From Acetobacteraceae bacterium (lineage in GTDB: Bacteria > Pseudomonadota > Alphaproteobacteria > Acetobacterales > Acetobacteraceae), in NCBI GenBank assembly GCA_027340195.1, contig DAHWNE010000219.1:1-6316 (forward strand): DNA of 6,316 nucleotides, given 5' to 3'. The notes below the pieces were generated by a model. The model saw only the letters and a program-made list of their open reading frames with translations. It ran no database searches and had not been told where the DNA came from. Below are positions 1 to 5,706 of the stretch, one piece after another. Every line of letters begins with the position of its first letter. Positions within the stretch are counted from its first letter, which is position 1. A program made the translations under genes and the position numbers.

Positions 1-517
1 GATCGACTGCATGAAGCAGTTCATCCAGTTCGGCATGGACAAGGAGATGGGCCTCGGCGGCGCGCTTTACGAGCTCGAGGAGATCGAGGCGGTGCCGCCG
101 GTGGCGCAGACCGGCTGGTGGGACATGGAGTGGTGGTGGAATCAGCCCAACGTGCCCGAGGTGGTGGCCTGGGTGAAGGGGTTCCGCGCCGCGCTGAACA
201 AGACCCCCTCGGCTCGTCACTGGTTCGCCTGGGTGGCGATCCACGCGACCAAGATGGCAGCCGAGAAGGCCAAGTCGCTGAAGGCGATCGACCTCGCCCA
301 TGCGATGGCGGGCATGGAGCTTCCGCCCGACGTCGCGTTGCAGCCGGGGAAGGTGTTCTTCCGCGCCGGCGATCACCAGCTGATGCCGAACATCTTCGTC
401 GGCAACGTTCACCCGGCGCAGGGCGAGGATAACTATTTCACCGTGGCCGATCTGGTCCCGGGCGACAAGGTGTGGCCGCTGGCCGATACCGGCTGCCACA
501 TGAAGTATCCGTCCTGA
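1..517 (+). CDS. ABC transporter substrate-binding protein, LIV/HAAT type (C-terminal part, 5' end outside window)
   Basis: This is the last 171 codons of a periplasmic binding protein that captures the ligand and delivers it to the LivHM-type permease encoded next. The frame is open from base 2 (Ile-Asp-Cys before the first Met at 11), so the true start lies upstream and the Met at 11 is internal. Family signs are the C-terminal lobe pattern of Peripla_BP_6-type proteins: a Trp-rich stretch (TGWWDMEWWWNQP, residues 34-46 counted from the Met at 11), an FRAGDHQL motif (117-124) followed by PNIFVG, and a Cys-containing DTGCHMK tail (159-165) similar to the TGC-K-M ends seen in this family. The gene ends in TGA at 515-517. 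The ligand-binding N-terminal half is missing, so the substrate cannot be read; amino acids, amides, urea-like compounds and aromatic or aliphatic acids are all possible for this family. The binding protein is placed first, the usual order for this operon type. Confidence 0.88.
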   Translation, partial: IDCMKQFIQFGMDKEMGLGGALYELEEIEAVPPVAQTGWWDMEWWWNQPNVPEVVAWVKGFRAALNKTPSARHWFAWVAIHATKMAAEKAKSLKAIDLAHAMAGMELPPDVALQPGKVFFRAGDHQLMPNIFVGNVHPAQGEDNYFTVADLVPGDKVWPLADTGCHMKYPS

Positions 518-526
518 CGATGGTTT

Positions 527-564
527 GCCCCGCGCGGCTCGGGTTCGCCCGGGCCGCGCGGGGC
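527..564 (+). terminator. Perfect GC-rich stem-loop between binding-protein gene and livH (partial terminator or mRNA stabiliser)
   Basis: Arms GCCCCGCGCGGC (527-538) and GCCGCGCGGGGC (553-564) are exact reverse complements. The 14-nt interval itself folds: CGGG (540-543) pairs with CCCG (548-551) around a TTCG loop (544-547), and T539 can wobble-pair with G552. This gives one continuous stem of about 17 bp closed by a UUCG tetraloop in RNA. It begins 9 bp after the binding-protein stop and ends 22 bp before livH. No T-run follows (GCATTCTG), so it is not a textbook intrinsic terminator. Hairpins here in LIV operons are generally thought to lower readthrough into the permease genes or protect the upstream mRNA from 3' exonucleases, giving excess binding protein. 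The structure is seen; the role is inferred. Confidence 0.65.
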
Positions 565-586
565 GCATTCTGTACCGGATATCCCG

Positions 587-1456
587 ATGCTCACCTTGAT
601 TCTGTTCAACCTGACCAACGGCATCATCCTTGGTCTGTTCTATGTGCTGATGGCGTTGGGGGTCTCGCTGATCCTCAATCTGAGCAACGTCATCAATTTC
701 GCGCATGGGAATTTCTTGGCGCTGGGCGGTTACTTCGCGTTCTCGCTGGCGCCATACCTGGGCTATTGGGGGGCGTTCATCGTGGCGCCGATCCTGATCG
801 GCGTGCTGGGGCTGATCGTCGAACAGACGATGATCAAACGGGTTTATGCGCGCCCGCATGTGTACAGCCTGCTGCTGACATTCGGGCTCTCTTTCATCAT
901 CCAGGATATGTGCCGCACCATCTGGGGCGTAAACGGGCTGCCGCTTTCGATTCCGAACGCACTCAACAGCCCGCTGTCCAACCAGTTCTTCTTCCTCACC
1001 GGCTATCGGATCTTCCTGGTGGCGGTGGTGATCGTGGCGGTGGCGGCGCTGTTTGCCTTCCTGGGCTTCACCCGGGTCGGCACGCGCATTCGTGCCGGCA
1101 CCTTCGATCTGGACACGGTCTCGGCGCTTGGGATCAATATCGGCTTGTTGCGGGCGCTGAATTTCGCGCTGGGGATCGGTCTCGCGGGGCTGGCAGGGGT
1201 ATTGGCCGGCGGGCAGATCGGCCTCAACCCGAACATGGGCGATAATCTCGTGCTGCCGAGCTTCATTGCCATCATCGTTGGCGGCATTGGCAGTCTGACC
1301 GGCACTTTGGTGGGGGGGCTTGTGATCGGCGTCGCCTCCGCGCTGACGTCCGTCTGGTGGTCCGCAGGAAGCAACGTGGTGATGTACATTCTGATGGTGG
1401 TGATTCTGGTTGCCCGGCCCCGTGGGATCATGGGCGAAGAAGGAATGATGACATGA
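587..1456 (+). CDS. livH: Branched-chain amino acid-type ABC transporter permease LivH
   Basis: A 289-residue inner-membrane permease, close to the usual LivH length, that pairs with LivM to form the translocation channel. The start MLTLILFNLTNGIILG matches typical LivH N-termini. The family motif NFAHG lies at residues 37-41 after the first hydrophobic segments. The cytoplasmic EAA-like coupling loop is about residues 165-185, starting GTRIRAGTFD and ending ALGINI. The late glycine-rich IVGGIGSLTGTLVGG segment is at 230-244 and the ARPRG end motif at 276-280. Hydrophobic segments run through the whole chain. The ribosome site is weak (GGA at 577-579, 7 bp from ATG), which fits low expression compared with the binding protein. 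The TGA stop overlaps the next ATG (ATGA, 1453-1456). Third positions look somewhat T-richer than in the genes that follow. A run of seven G (1312-1318) lies in frame and is not disrupted. The substrate is not predictable from this protein. Confidence 0.93.
   Translation: MLTLILFNLTNGIILGLFYVLMALGVSLILNLSNVINFAHGNFLALGGYFAFSLAPYLGYWGAFIVAPILIGVLGLIVEQTMIKRVYARPHVYSLLLTFGLSFIIQDMCRTIWGVNGLPLSIPNALNSPLSNQFFFLTGYRIFLVAVVIVAVAALFAFLGFTRVGTRIRAGTFDLDTVSALGINIGLLRALNFALGIGLAGLAGVLAGGQIGLNPNMGDNLVLPSFIAIIVGGIGSLTGTLVGGLVIGVASALTSVWWSAGSNVVMYILMVVILVARPRGIMGEEGMMT
1438..1444 (+). promoter_or_regulatory. Ribosome binding site fixing the livM start
   Basis: AGAAGGA-like sequence (strongest core AAGGA, 1440-1444) sits 8 bp before the ATG at 1453, inside the end of livH. 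It supports this start over an in-frame ATG at 1357, which would add 32 non-conserved residues read from inside livH in another frame. Confidence 0.7.
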
Positions 1457-2436
1457 GCACAACCACGGCACCGCAGACCGCGGTCGCGGCGGCGCCCGGC
1501 CAGCGCTGGCTGCATCTTGTGGCGATCTGGGCGTTCCTGATCGCCGCCCCGCTGTGGATGGGGCATATCGGCGGGTATGACGCGCTCTACAGCCGGATCC
1601 TGATCTTCGGGCTGGCGGCGATGGGGCTCAATCTTCTGCTGGGCTTCACCGGTATGATGAGCTTCGGGCACGCGGCCTATTTCGGGCTCGGGGCCTATGG
1701 CGCCGGGTTCGTCCTGCGCTACTGGATCCACTCGACGCCGCTGGCGATCCTGTGCGGCATCCTGCTGGGCACGGTGTTCGGGGTGATCTTCGGGGCGCTG
1801 ATGATGCGGCGCACCGGCATCTATTTCGCCATGCTGACCATCGCGTTCAGCCAGATCTGCTACTATTTCGCCTATAGCTGGAACAGCGTCACCGGCGGCT
1901 ATGACGGGCTGCGCGGCTTCACCCGCGCGCCGCTGCATTTCGGCAGCTATGTCATCGACATCCGCGACAACGGGCTGGTGTTCTACTATTTCGTACTGGC
2001 GATCTTCTTCGTCTGCACGGCGCTGATGGGGGCGCTGCTGCGATCCCCGCTCGGGCGGACCATGATCGCGCTCAGGGAAAATCCGCAGCGGGCCCGGTTC
2101 CTGGGGATTCCGAACGAACAGCATGTGTGGATCGCGTTCGCCATTTCCACCCTGTTCACCTCGGTGGCCGGGGCGCTCTATGCGCTGCTCAACAATTTCG
2201 CCGATCCCACCGCTCTCTACTACGTCATCTCGGGCAACATCGTCATCATGGCGGTGCTGGGCGGGATGCTGAACTTCTGGGGGCCGCTGCTCGGGGCGGC
2301 GGTGTTCGTCTGGCTCGAGGATTACATCTCCTCGCAGACGGTGAACTGGATGAGCTTCATCGGGGTGATCTTCGTGGTGGTGGTGCTGTTCTTCCCGCGC
2401 GGTCTGCTGGGCTTCGTCAAGCGGCGGTCGGCATGA
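1453..2436 (+). CDS. livM: Branched-chain amino acid-type ABC transporter permease LivM
   Basis: A 327-residue inner-membrane permease, partner of LivH. The N-terminus is a short polar, Ala/Thr-rich cytoplasmic stretch (1-18) followed by hydrophobic segments. The hallmark LivM region GLNLLLGFTGMMSFGHAAYF is at 58-77. TGIYFAMLTIAFSQ is at 121-134 and TGGYDGLRG at 147-155, where most relatives have TGG-x-DGL-x-G. The EAA-type loop that contacts the ATPases is at about 199-219 (GRTMIALRENPQRARFLGI). The last hydrophobic segment ends in FFPRGLLGFVKRR (313-325), a positive cytoplasmic end. The start overlaps the livH stop by 4 bp and has a good ribosome site. The stop overlaps the livG ATG in the same way, so the permeases and ATPases are probably translationally coupled to give balanced subunits. 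Confidence 0.94.
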   Translation: MSTTTAPQTAVAAAPGQRWLHLVAIWAFLIAAPLWMGHIGGYDALYSRILIFGLAAMGLNLLLGFTGMMSFGHAAYFGLGAYGAGFVLRYWIHSTPLAILCGILLGTVFGVIFGALMMRRTGIYFAMLTIAFSQICYYFAYSWNSVTGGYDGLRGFTRAPLHFGSYVIDIRDNGLVFYYFVLAIFFVCTALMGALLRSPLGRTMIALRENPQRARFLGIPNEQHVWIAFAISTLFTSVAGALYALLNNFADPTALYYVISGNIVIMAVLGGMLNFWGPLLGAAVFVWLEDYISSQTVNWMSFIGVIFVVVVLFFPRGLLGFVKRRSA

Positions 2437-3182
2437 GCCTGTTGCAGATTCGCGGCGTCAGCAAGGCGTTCGGCAGCCTGATCGCGGTCAACAACGTCAC
2501 CCTCGACATCGAGCCCGGTGAGCTGCGTGCCGTGATCGGGCCGAACGGGGCCGGCAAGACCACCTTCTTCAACCTTATCACCGGCTTCTTCCCGCCCACC
2601 TCGGGGCAGATCCTGCTGGACGGCAAGGATATCACCCGCGCCACCGCGGTGGAGCGGATCCGCATGGGGATGGCGCGCACGTTCCAGATCACGCAGATCT
2701 TCCCCGAGCTGACGACGCGGGAGAACATCCAGATCGCCGCCGAGACCGCCATGGGGTTCCGGCTGCGCACCTGGCTCTCCCGCGCCGAGCGGGCGGCGGT
2801 CAGCAGCCGCATCGAGGAAACCCTGGTCGCCGCCCGCCTGACCGAGCAGGCGGATCGGTTGGTGGGCGAGCTCTCGCATGGCGACCAGCGGTCGGCCGAG
2901 ATCGCCATGGCGCTGGCACTCAAGCCGCGCATCCTGCTGCTGGACGAGCCCACCGCCGGCATGGGCGAGCAGGAGACGTTCCAGGTCGCCGGGCTGATCC
3001 GGCGCCTGCACAAGCACACCGGCTACACCATCATGCTGGTGGAACACGACATGCGCGTGGTGTTCAACCTGGCCGACAGAATCGTGGTGCTGACCGAGGG
3101 CACCATGTTGGCCGAGGGCACGCCGCGGGAAATCGCCGACAACCCGGCCGTGCAGGCCGCCTATCTGGGGACCGCCGAATGA
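2433..3182 (+). CDS. livG: ABC transporter ATP-binding protein LivG
   Basis: A 249-residue cytoplasmic ATPase that powers the LivHM channel together with LivF. Walker A is GPNGAGKTT (residues 36-44), with the Q-loop Gln at 85 (RTFQITQIF). The signature is LSHGDQR (147-153), Walker B is RILLLDE (166-172) followed by PTAGM, and the H-loop His is 205 (VEHD). The end (EIADNPAVQAAYLG) is the typical LivG/LivF C-terminal BCA_ABC_TP_C-like tail. The signature departs from the general LSGGQ by His and Asp; similar LS-H/Y-G-D/E-Q-R forms are, to my knowledge, common in LivG relatives, so this is probably not a defect. The ATG at 2433 is used because the conserved domain starts at once (LLQIRGVSKAFG). 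A longer reading from 2127 would come from the livM sequence in another frame. No strong ribosome site is visible, which fits coupling through the ATGA overlap. Confidence 0.95.
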   Translation: MSLLQIRGVSKAFGSLIAVNNVTLDIEPGELRAVIGPNGAGKTTFFNLITGFFPPTSGQILLDGKDITRATAVERIRMGMARTFQITQIFPELTTRENIQIAAETAMGFRLRTWLSRAERAAVSSRIEETLVAARLTEQADRLVGELSHGDQRSAEIAMALALKPRILLLDEPTAGMGEQETFQVAGLIRRLHKHTGYTIMLVEHDMRVVFNLADRIVVLTEGTMLAEGTPREIADNPAVQAAYLGTAE

Positions 3183-3958
3183 CGATCGCGCTGGAGGCCG
3201 AGGGTCTCAATACGTTCTACGGCAAAAGCCACATCCTCTACGATGTCGGGCTGAAGGTGAAGGAAGGCGCCATCACCACGTTGCTGGGCCGCAACGGCGC
3301 CGGCAAGACCACCACCCTGCGCAGCCTGGTCGGGCTCACGCCCCCGCGCAGCGGGAAGATCACCATCTTCGGCAAGGACACCACCCACACGCCCACCTAT
3401 CGGATCACCCAGAACGGGGTGGGCTATGTGCCGGAGGGGCGCAAGATCTTTGCCCATCTGACGGTGGAGGACAATCTGCGGGTGCCCCAGGAGCGGCCCG
3501 GTCCCTGGACCATCGAGCGGGTCTATCAGACCTTCCCGCGCCTGGCCGAGCGCAAGATGAACAAGGGGCGGCAGCTATCCGGCGGCGAGCAGGAGATGCT
3601 GTCGATCGCCCGCGCCCTGCTGCTGAACCCGCAATTGCTGATCCTCGACGAGCCCTCGCAAGGGCTGGCGCCGCTGATCGTCAAGGAGGTGTTCCGCATC
3701 GTCCAGCAGACCAAGGCGGACGGGATGTCGGTGCTGCTGGTGGAGCAGAACGTCCGCGCCAGCCTCGAAATCGCCGATTACGCCTATGTGCTGGATCACG
3801 GCGTGATGGGCTGGTCGGGCACCGCGGCCGATCTGGTCAAGGACGAGGAGCGGATCCAGGCCCTGGCCGGCGCCTCGGCCGAGGAATGGAGCTTCGACGA
3901 CACCCTCTCCGCCGCCGAGACCGAGGCGCTGGCGCATCAGCCCCACGCGGTCGCCTGA
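3179..3958 (+). CDS. livF: ABC transporter ATP-binding protein LivF
   Basis: A 259-residue cytoplasmic ATPase, the second motor subunit. Walker A is GRNGAGKTT (37-45), followed by GYVPEGRKIFAHLTVEDNL (82-100), a strong LivF marker. The signature is canonical LSGGEQ (133-138), Walker B is LLILDEPSQGLAP (153-165), and the H-loop position carries Gln190 (LLVEQNV). Gln there is usual in LivF, so the two ATP sites in the LivG-LivF pair are not identical. The typical end falls near residue 230 (VKDEERIQALAG). About 28 more residues follow, acidic and Ala/Glu-rich, then HQPHAVA, longer than the roughly 235-240 residues common for LivF. The ATG overlaps the livG stop (ATGA); GGGGA at 3167-3171, 7 bp upstream, may serve as ribosome site. 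The next gene starts 6 bp after the stop, so it is almost certainly in the same transcript. Confidence 0.95.
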   Translation: MTIALEAEGLNTFYGKSHILYDVGLKVKEGAITTLLGRNGAGKTTTLRSLVGLTPPRSGKITIFGKDTTHTPTYRITQNGVGYVPEGRKIFAHLTVEDNLRVPQERPGPWTIERVYQTFPRLAERKMNKGRQLSGGEQEMLSIARALLLNPQLLILDEPSQGLAPLIVKEVFRIVQQTKADGMSVLLVEQNVRASLEIADYAYVLDHGVMGWSGTAADLVKDEERIQALAGASAEEWSFDDTLSAAETEALAHQPHAVA

Positions 3959-3964
3959 ACCGCG

Positions 3965-5302
3965 ATGAAGACGGTCCGCATCGGCTCCGGCGCGGGGTTC
4001 TCGGGCGATCGGATCGAACCCGCGCTGGAACTGGCGGAGCATGGCGCGATCGCCTATCTCGGCTTCGAGTGCCTGGCCGAGCGCACCATCGCGCTGGCGC
4101 AGCAAGCGCGGCTCGCCGATCCGGATTCCGGCTACGATCCGTTGCTGACCGCGCGGATGGAGGCGGTGCTGGCCCCCTGCATCCGCCGCGGAATCCGCAT
4201 CCTCACCAATATGGGGGCGGCCAACCCGCGTGCGGCGGCGGCGGAAGTGGCGCGCATCGCGCGGAAGCTGGGCCTCACCGGAATCAAGATCGCCGCCGTC
4301 ACCGGCGATGACGTGCTGAGCCGCATCCAGGCCGCGCCGCACCCGCTGCTGGAACGGCCCGGGGAGACCACCGCCTCGATCCGGGACCGGATCGTCTCCG
4401 CCAACGCCTATCTGGGCGTGGCGCCGATGGTGCGCGCGCTGGCGGCGGACGCGGATGTGGTGATCACCGGCCGGGTCTCCGACCCGGCGTTGTTCATGGC
4501 GCCGCTGGTGCATGAATTCGCCATTCCGATGGACGATTGGGACGCGCTGGGCCGCGCCACCGTGGTGGGGCACCTGCTGGAATGCGCGGGGCAGGTCACC
4601 GGCGGGTATTTCGCCGATCCGGGCTACAAGGACGTGCCGGACCTAGCGAAGCTGGGGTTTCCGCTGGCCGAAGTGGCCGCCGACGGCAGCGCCGTCATCA
4701 CCAAGGTGGCGGGATCGGGCGGCGCGGTGAGCCTGCGCAGCTGCAAGGAGCAGCTGCTGTACGAAGTGCATGATCCGGCGCGCTACTACCAACCGGATGT
4801 GGTGGCCGATTTCTCCGCCGTGCGGCTGGAACCGGACGGGGCGGATCGGGTGCGCGTCTCGGGCGGGCGCGGCGCGGAGCGCACCGGGACGCTGAAGGTC
4901 TCCATCGGCTACCGCGACAGCTTCATCGGCGAGGGGCAGATCTCCTACGCCGGCGCGGGGGCGCTGTCGCGGGCCCGCCTCGCGATCGAGATCGTGCGTG
5001 AGCGGCTGCGTCTGACCGGTGTCGCGGTCCGCGAATTGCGCTGCGACATCATCGGGGTCGATGCGCTGCATCGCGGCCCGGAGCCGGCGGCCGAGCCTGC
5101 GGAGGCGCGCATCCGCGTCACCGGGCGCACCGACAGCCTGGCCGAGGCCGCGCGCATCGGCAACGAGGTGGAAACCCTGTACACCAATGGCCCGGCCGGC
5201 GGCGGTGGGGCGTGGAAATCGGCGCGCGAGGTGATCGGGGTGGTCTCCACGCTGATCCCCGAGTCGGCGGTGGCGCCGACCGTGTCCTATCAGGTCGCGT
5301 GA
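3965..5302 (+). CDS. AtuA-family (DUF1446) protein, acyclic terpene utilization AtuA-like
   Basis: A 445-residue soluble protein of the AtuA/DUF1446 family. AtuA itself is required for citronellol and geraniol breakdown in Pseudomonas, but its reaction is unknown to me, so no enzyme activity is assigned. Motifs seen are IGSGAGFSGDRIEPA (6-20), YLGFECLAERTIALAQ (31-46), LTNMGAANP (80-88), TGIKIAAVTGDDV (105-117), VITGRVSDPALFMAPLVHEF (166-185), LECAGQVTGGYFADPG (205-220) and the late NGPAGGGG loop (408-415). The glycine-rich N-terminal and GAANP segments suggest a nucleotide- or CoA-type binding fold, which is inference. There is no signal peptide or membrane segment. It is shorter than one-piece AtuA proteins because the C-terminal ferredoxin-fold part is a separate downstream gene. 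No good Shine-Dalgarno precedes the ATG, and the gene lies 6 bp after livF, so translation probably depends on ribosomes finishing livF. Position suggests that it acts on a compound imported by the upstream transporter. Confidence 0.9.
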   Translation: MKTVRIGSGAGFSGDRIEPALELAEHGAIAYLGFECLAERTIALAQQARLADPDSGYDPLLTARMEAVLAPCIRRGIRILTNMGAANPRAAAAEVARIARKLGLTGIKIAAVTGDDVLSRIQAAPHPLLERPGETTASIRDRIVSANAYLGVAPMVRALAADADVVITGRVSDPALFMAPLVHEFAIPMDDWDALGRATVVGHLLECAGQVTGGYFADPGYKDVPDLAKLGFPLAEVAADGSAVITKVAGSGGAVSLRSCKEQLLYEVHDPARYYQPDVVADFSAVRLEPDGADRVRVSGGRGAERTGTLKVSIGYRDSFIGEGQISYAGAGALSRARLAIEIVRERLRLTGVAVRELRCDIIGVDALHRGPEPAAEPAEARIRVTGRTDSLAEAARIGNEVETLYTNGPAGGGGAWKSAREVIGVVSTLIPESAVAPTVSYQVA

Positions 5303-5622
5303 TGCGGCTGCGCGAGCTGGCCCACGCGCGGACCGGCGACAAGGGGGATATCTCCTCGATCGCGGTGTTCGCCTATGACCCGGGCGATTTCGCGTTCCTG
5401 GCCGAGCATGTGACGGCGGCGGCGGTGGCGGCGCATTTCGCCGAATTCCTGCGGGGGAAGGTGGAGCGCTACGAGCTCCCCGCGCTGGGAGCGCTGAACT
5501 TCGTGCTGCATGGGGCACTGGGCGGCGGGGTCACCCGGTCCCTGGCGCTGGACGCGCATGGCAAGAGCCTGAGCGCGTCGCTGCTGGAGATGGAGCTGCC
5601 GGACCCGCAGCAAGCGGATTGA
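5302..5622 (+). CDS. AtuA-associated small ferredoxin-fold protein (split AtuA C-terminal domain)
   Basis: A 106-residue soluble protein matching the small domain found at the C-terminus of full-length AtuA proteins or encoded just after them. The hallmark ARTGDKGD is at residues 9-16, followed by ISSIAVFAY. The second block NFVLHGALGGGVTRSLALDAHGKSLSASLL is at about 66-95. The name refers to the fold; there is no Cys cluster and no iron-sulfur site is visible. The ATG at 5302 shares its A with the TGA of the AtuA gene (TGATG), and only a weak AGG (5292-5294) lies upstream, so the two subunits are probably made together in a fixed ratio. A longer in-frame start at 5212 would add 30 residues read through the AtuA gene and is less likely because the conserved core begins at the Met at 5302. 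The gene ends in tandem in-frame stops TGA-TAA (5620-5625), the likely end of the operon's coding part. Confidence 0.88.
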   Translation: MRLRELAHARTGDKGDISSIAVFAYDPGDFAFLAEHVTAAAVAAHFAEFLRGKVERYELPALGALNFVLHGALGGGVTRSLALDAHGKSLSASLLEMELPDPQQAD

Positions 5623-5706
5623 TAAAATTATAGTCTGTCATTGACATATGTTATCGATGGCCGGTAGCGTCGGCGGTGCGGATTTTCCCGCTGTCGGAGG
5701 GTGGCT
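5620..5706 (+). promoter_or_regulatory. AT-rich intergenic region with TTGACA box and small palindromes (candidate promoter of downstream gene)
   Basis: Base composition changes sharply: 12 of the 41 bases at 5620-5660 are G or C, in otherwise very GC-rich DNA. TTGACA (5641-5646) is a perfect -35 consensus. The best -10 at workable spacing is only TAGCGT (5665-5670, 18 bp spacer), so the promoter call is weak. TATAGT (5629-5634) is a better -10 shape but has no matching -35. The palindrome TGTCA-T-TGACA (5636-5646) covers the -35 box and could bind a regulator; a second one, ACATATGT (5644-5651), overlaps it. No convincing terminator hairpin for the upstream operon was found here. A ribosome site follows at 5696-5700. 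Confidence 0.4.
5696..5700 (+). promoter_or_regulatory. Strong Shine-Dalgarno GGAGG fixing the start of the adhesin-like gene
   Basis: GGAGG lies 6 bp before the ATG at 5707, the best ribosome site in the window. It favours that ATG over the in-frame GTG at 5701, which abuts the site directly. It also shows that this reading frame, which is open to the window edge, is a genuine gene rather than a shadow. Confidence 0.75.

Noticed and set aside
1312..1318. Run of seven G in livH as a possible slippage or frameshift site
   Set aside because: The frame continues intact through the family-conserved GSLTGTLVGGLVIG segment, and no overlapping alternative product is apparent.
1003..2124. Long open frame of 373 codons on the minus strand opposite livH/livM
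   Set aside because: Its translation is dominated by Arg, Pro, Gln, Glu and His without domain motifs. It lies opposite two clearly recognised permease genes, and GC-rich DNA often leaves such antisense frames open.
2127..2432. N-terminal extension of livG upstream of 2433
   Set aside because: The extra residues are an out-of-frame reading of livM, and the ATPase domain begins directly at the ATG at 2433.
3575..4573. Minus-strand open frame of 332 codons opposite livF and the AtuA-like gene
   Set aside because: Its His/Arg/Gly/Asp-rich low-complexity translation is typical of the antisense of a GC-rich gene. The + strand genes here have full family motifs.
4643..5518. Minus-strand open frame of 291 codons opposite the AtuA pair
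   Set aside because: It has the same antisense composition signature and spans the junction of two well-supported + strand genes.
5660..5674. Possible hairpin GCCG...CGGC as terminator of the upstream operon
   Set aside because: The stem is only 4 bp and is not followed by a T-run, so it is too weak to call in GC-rich DNA.
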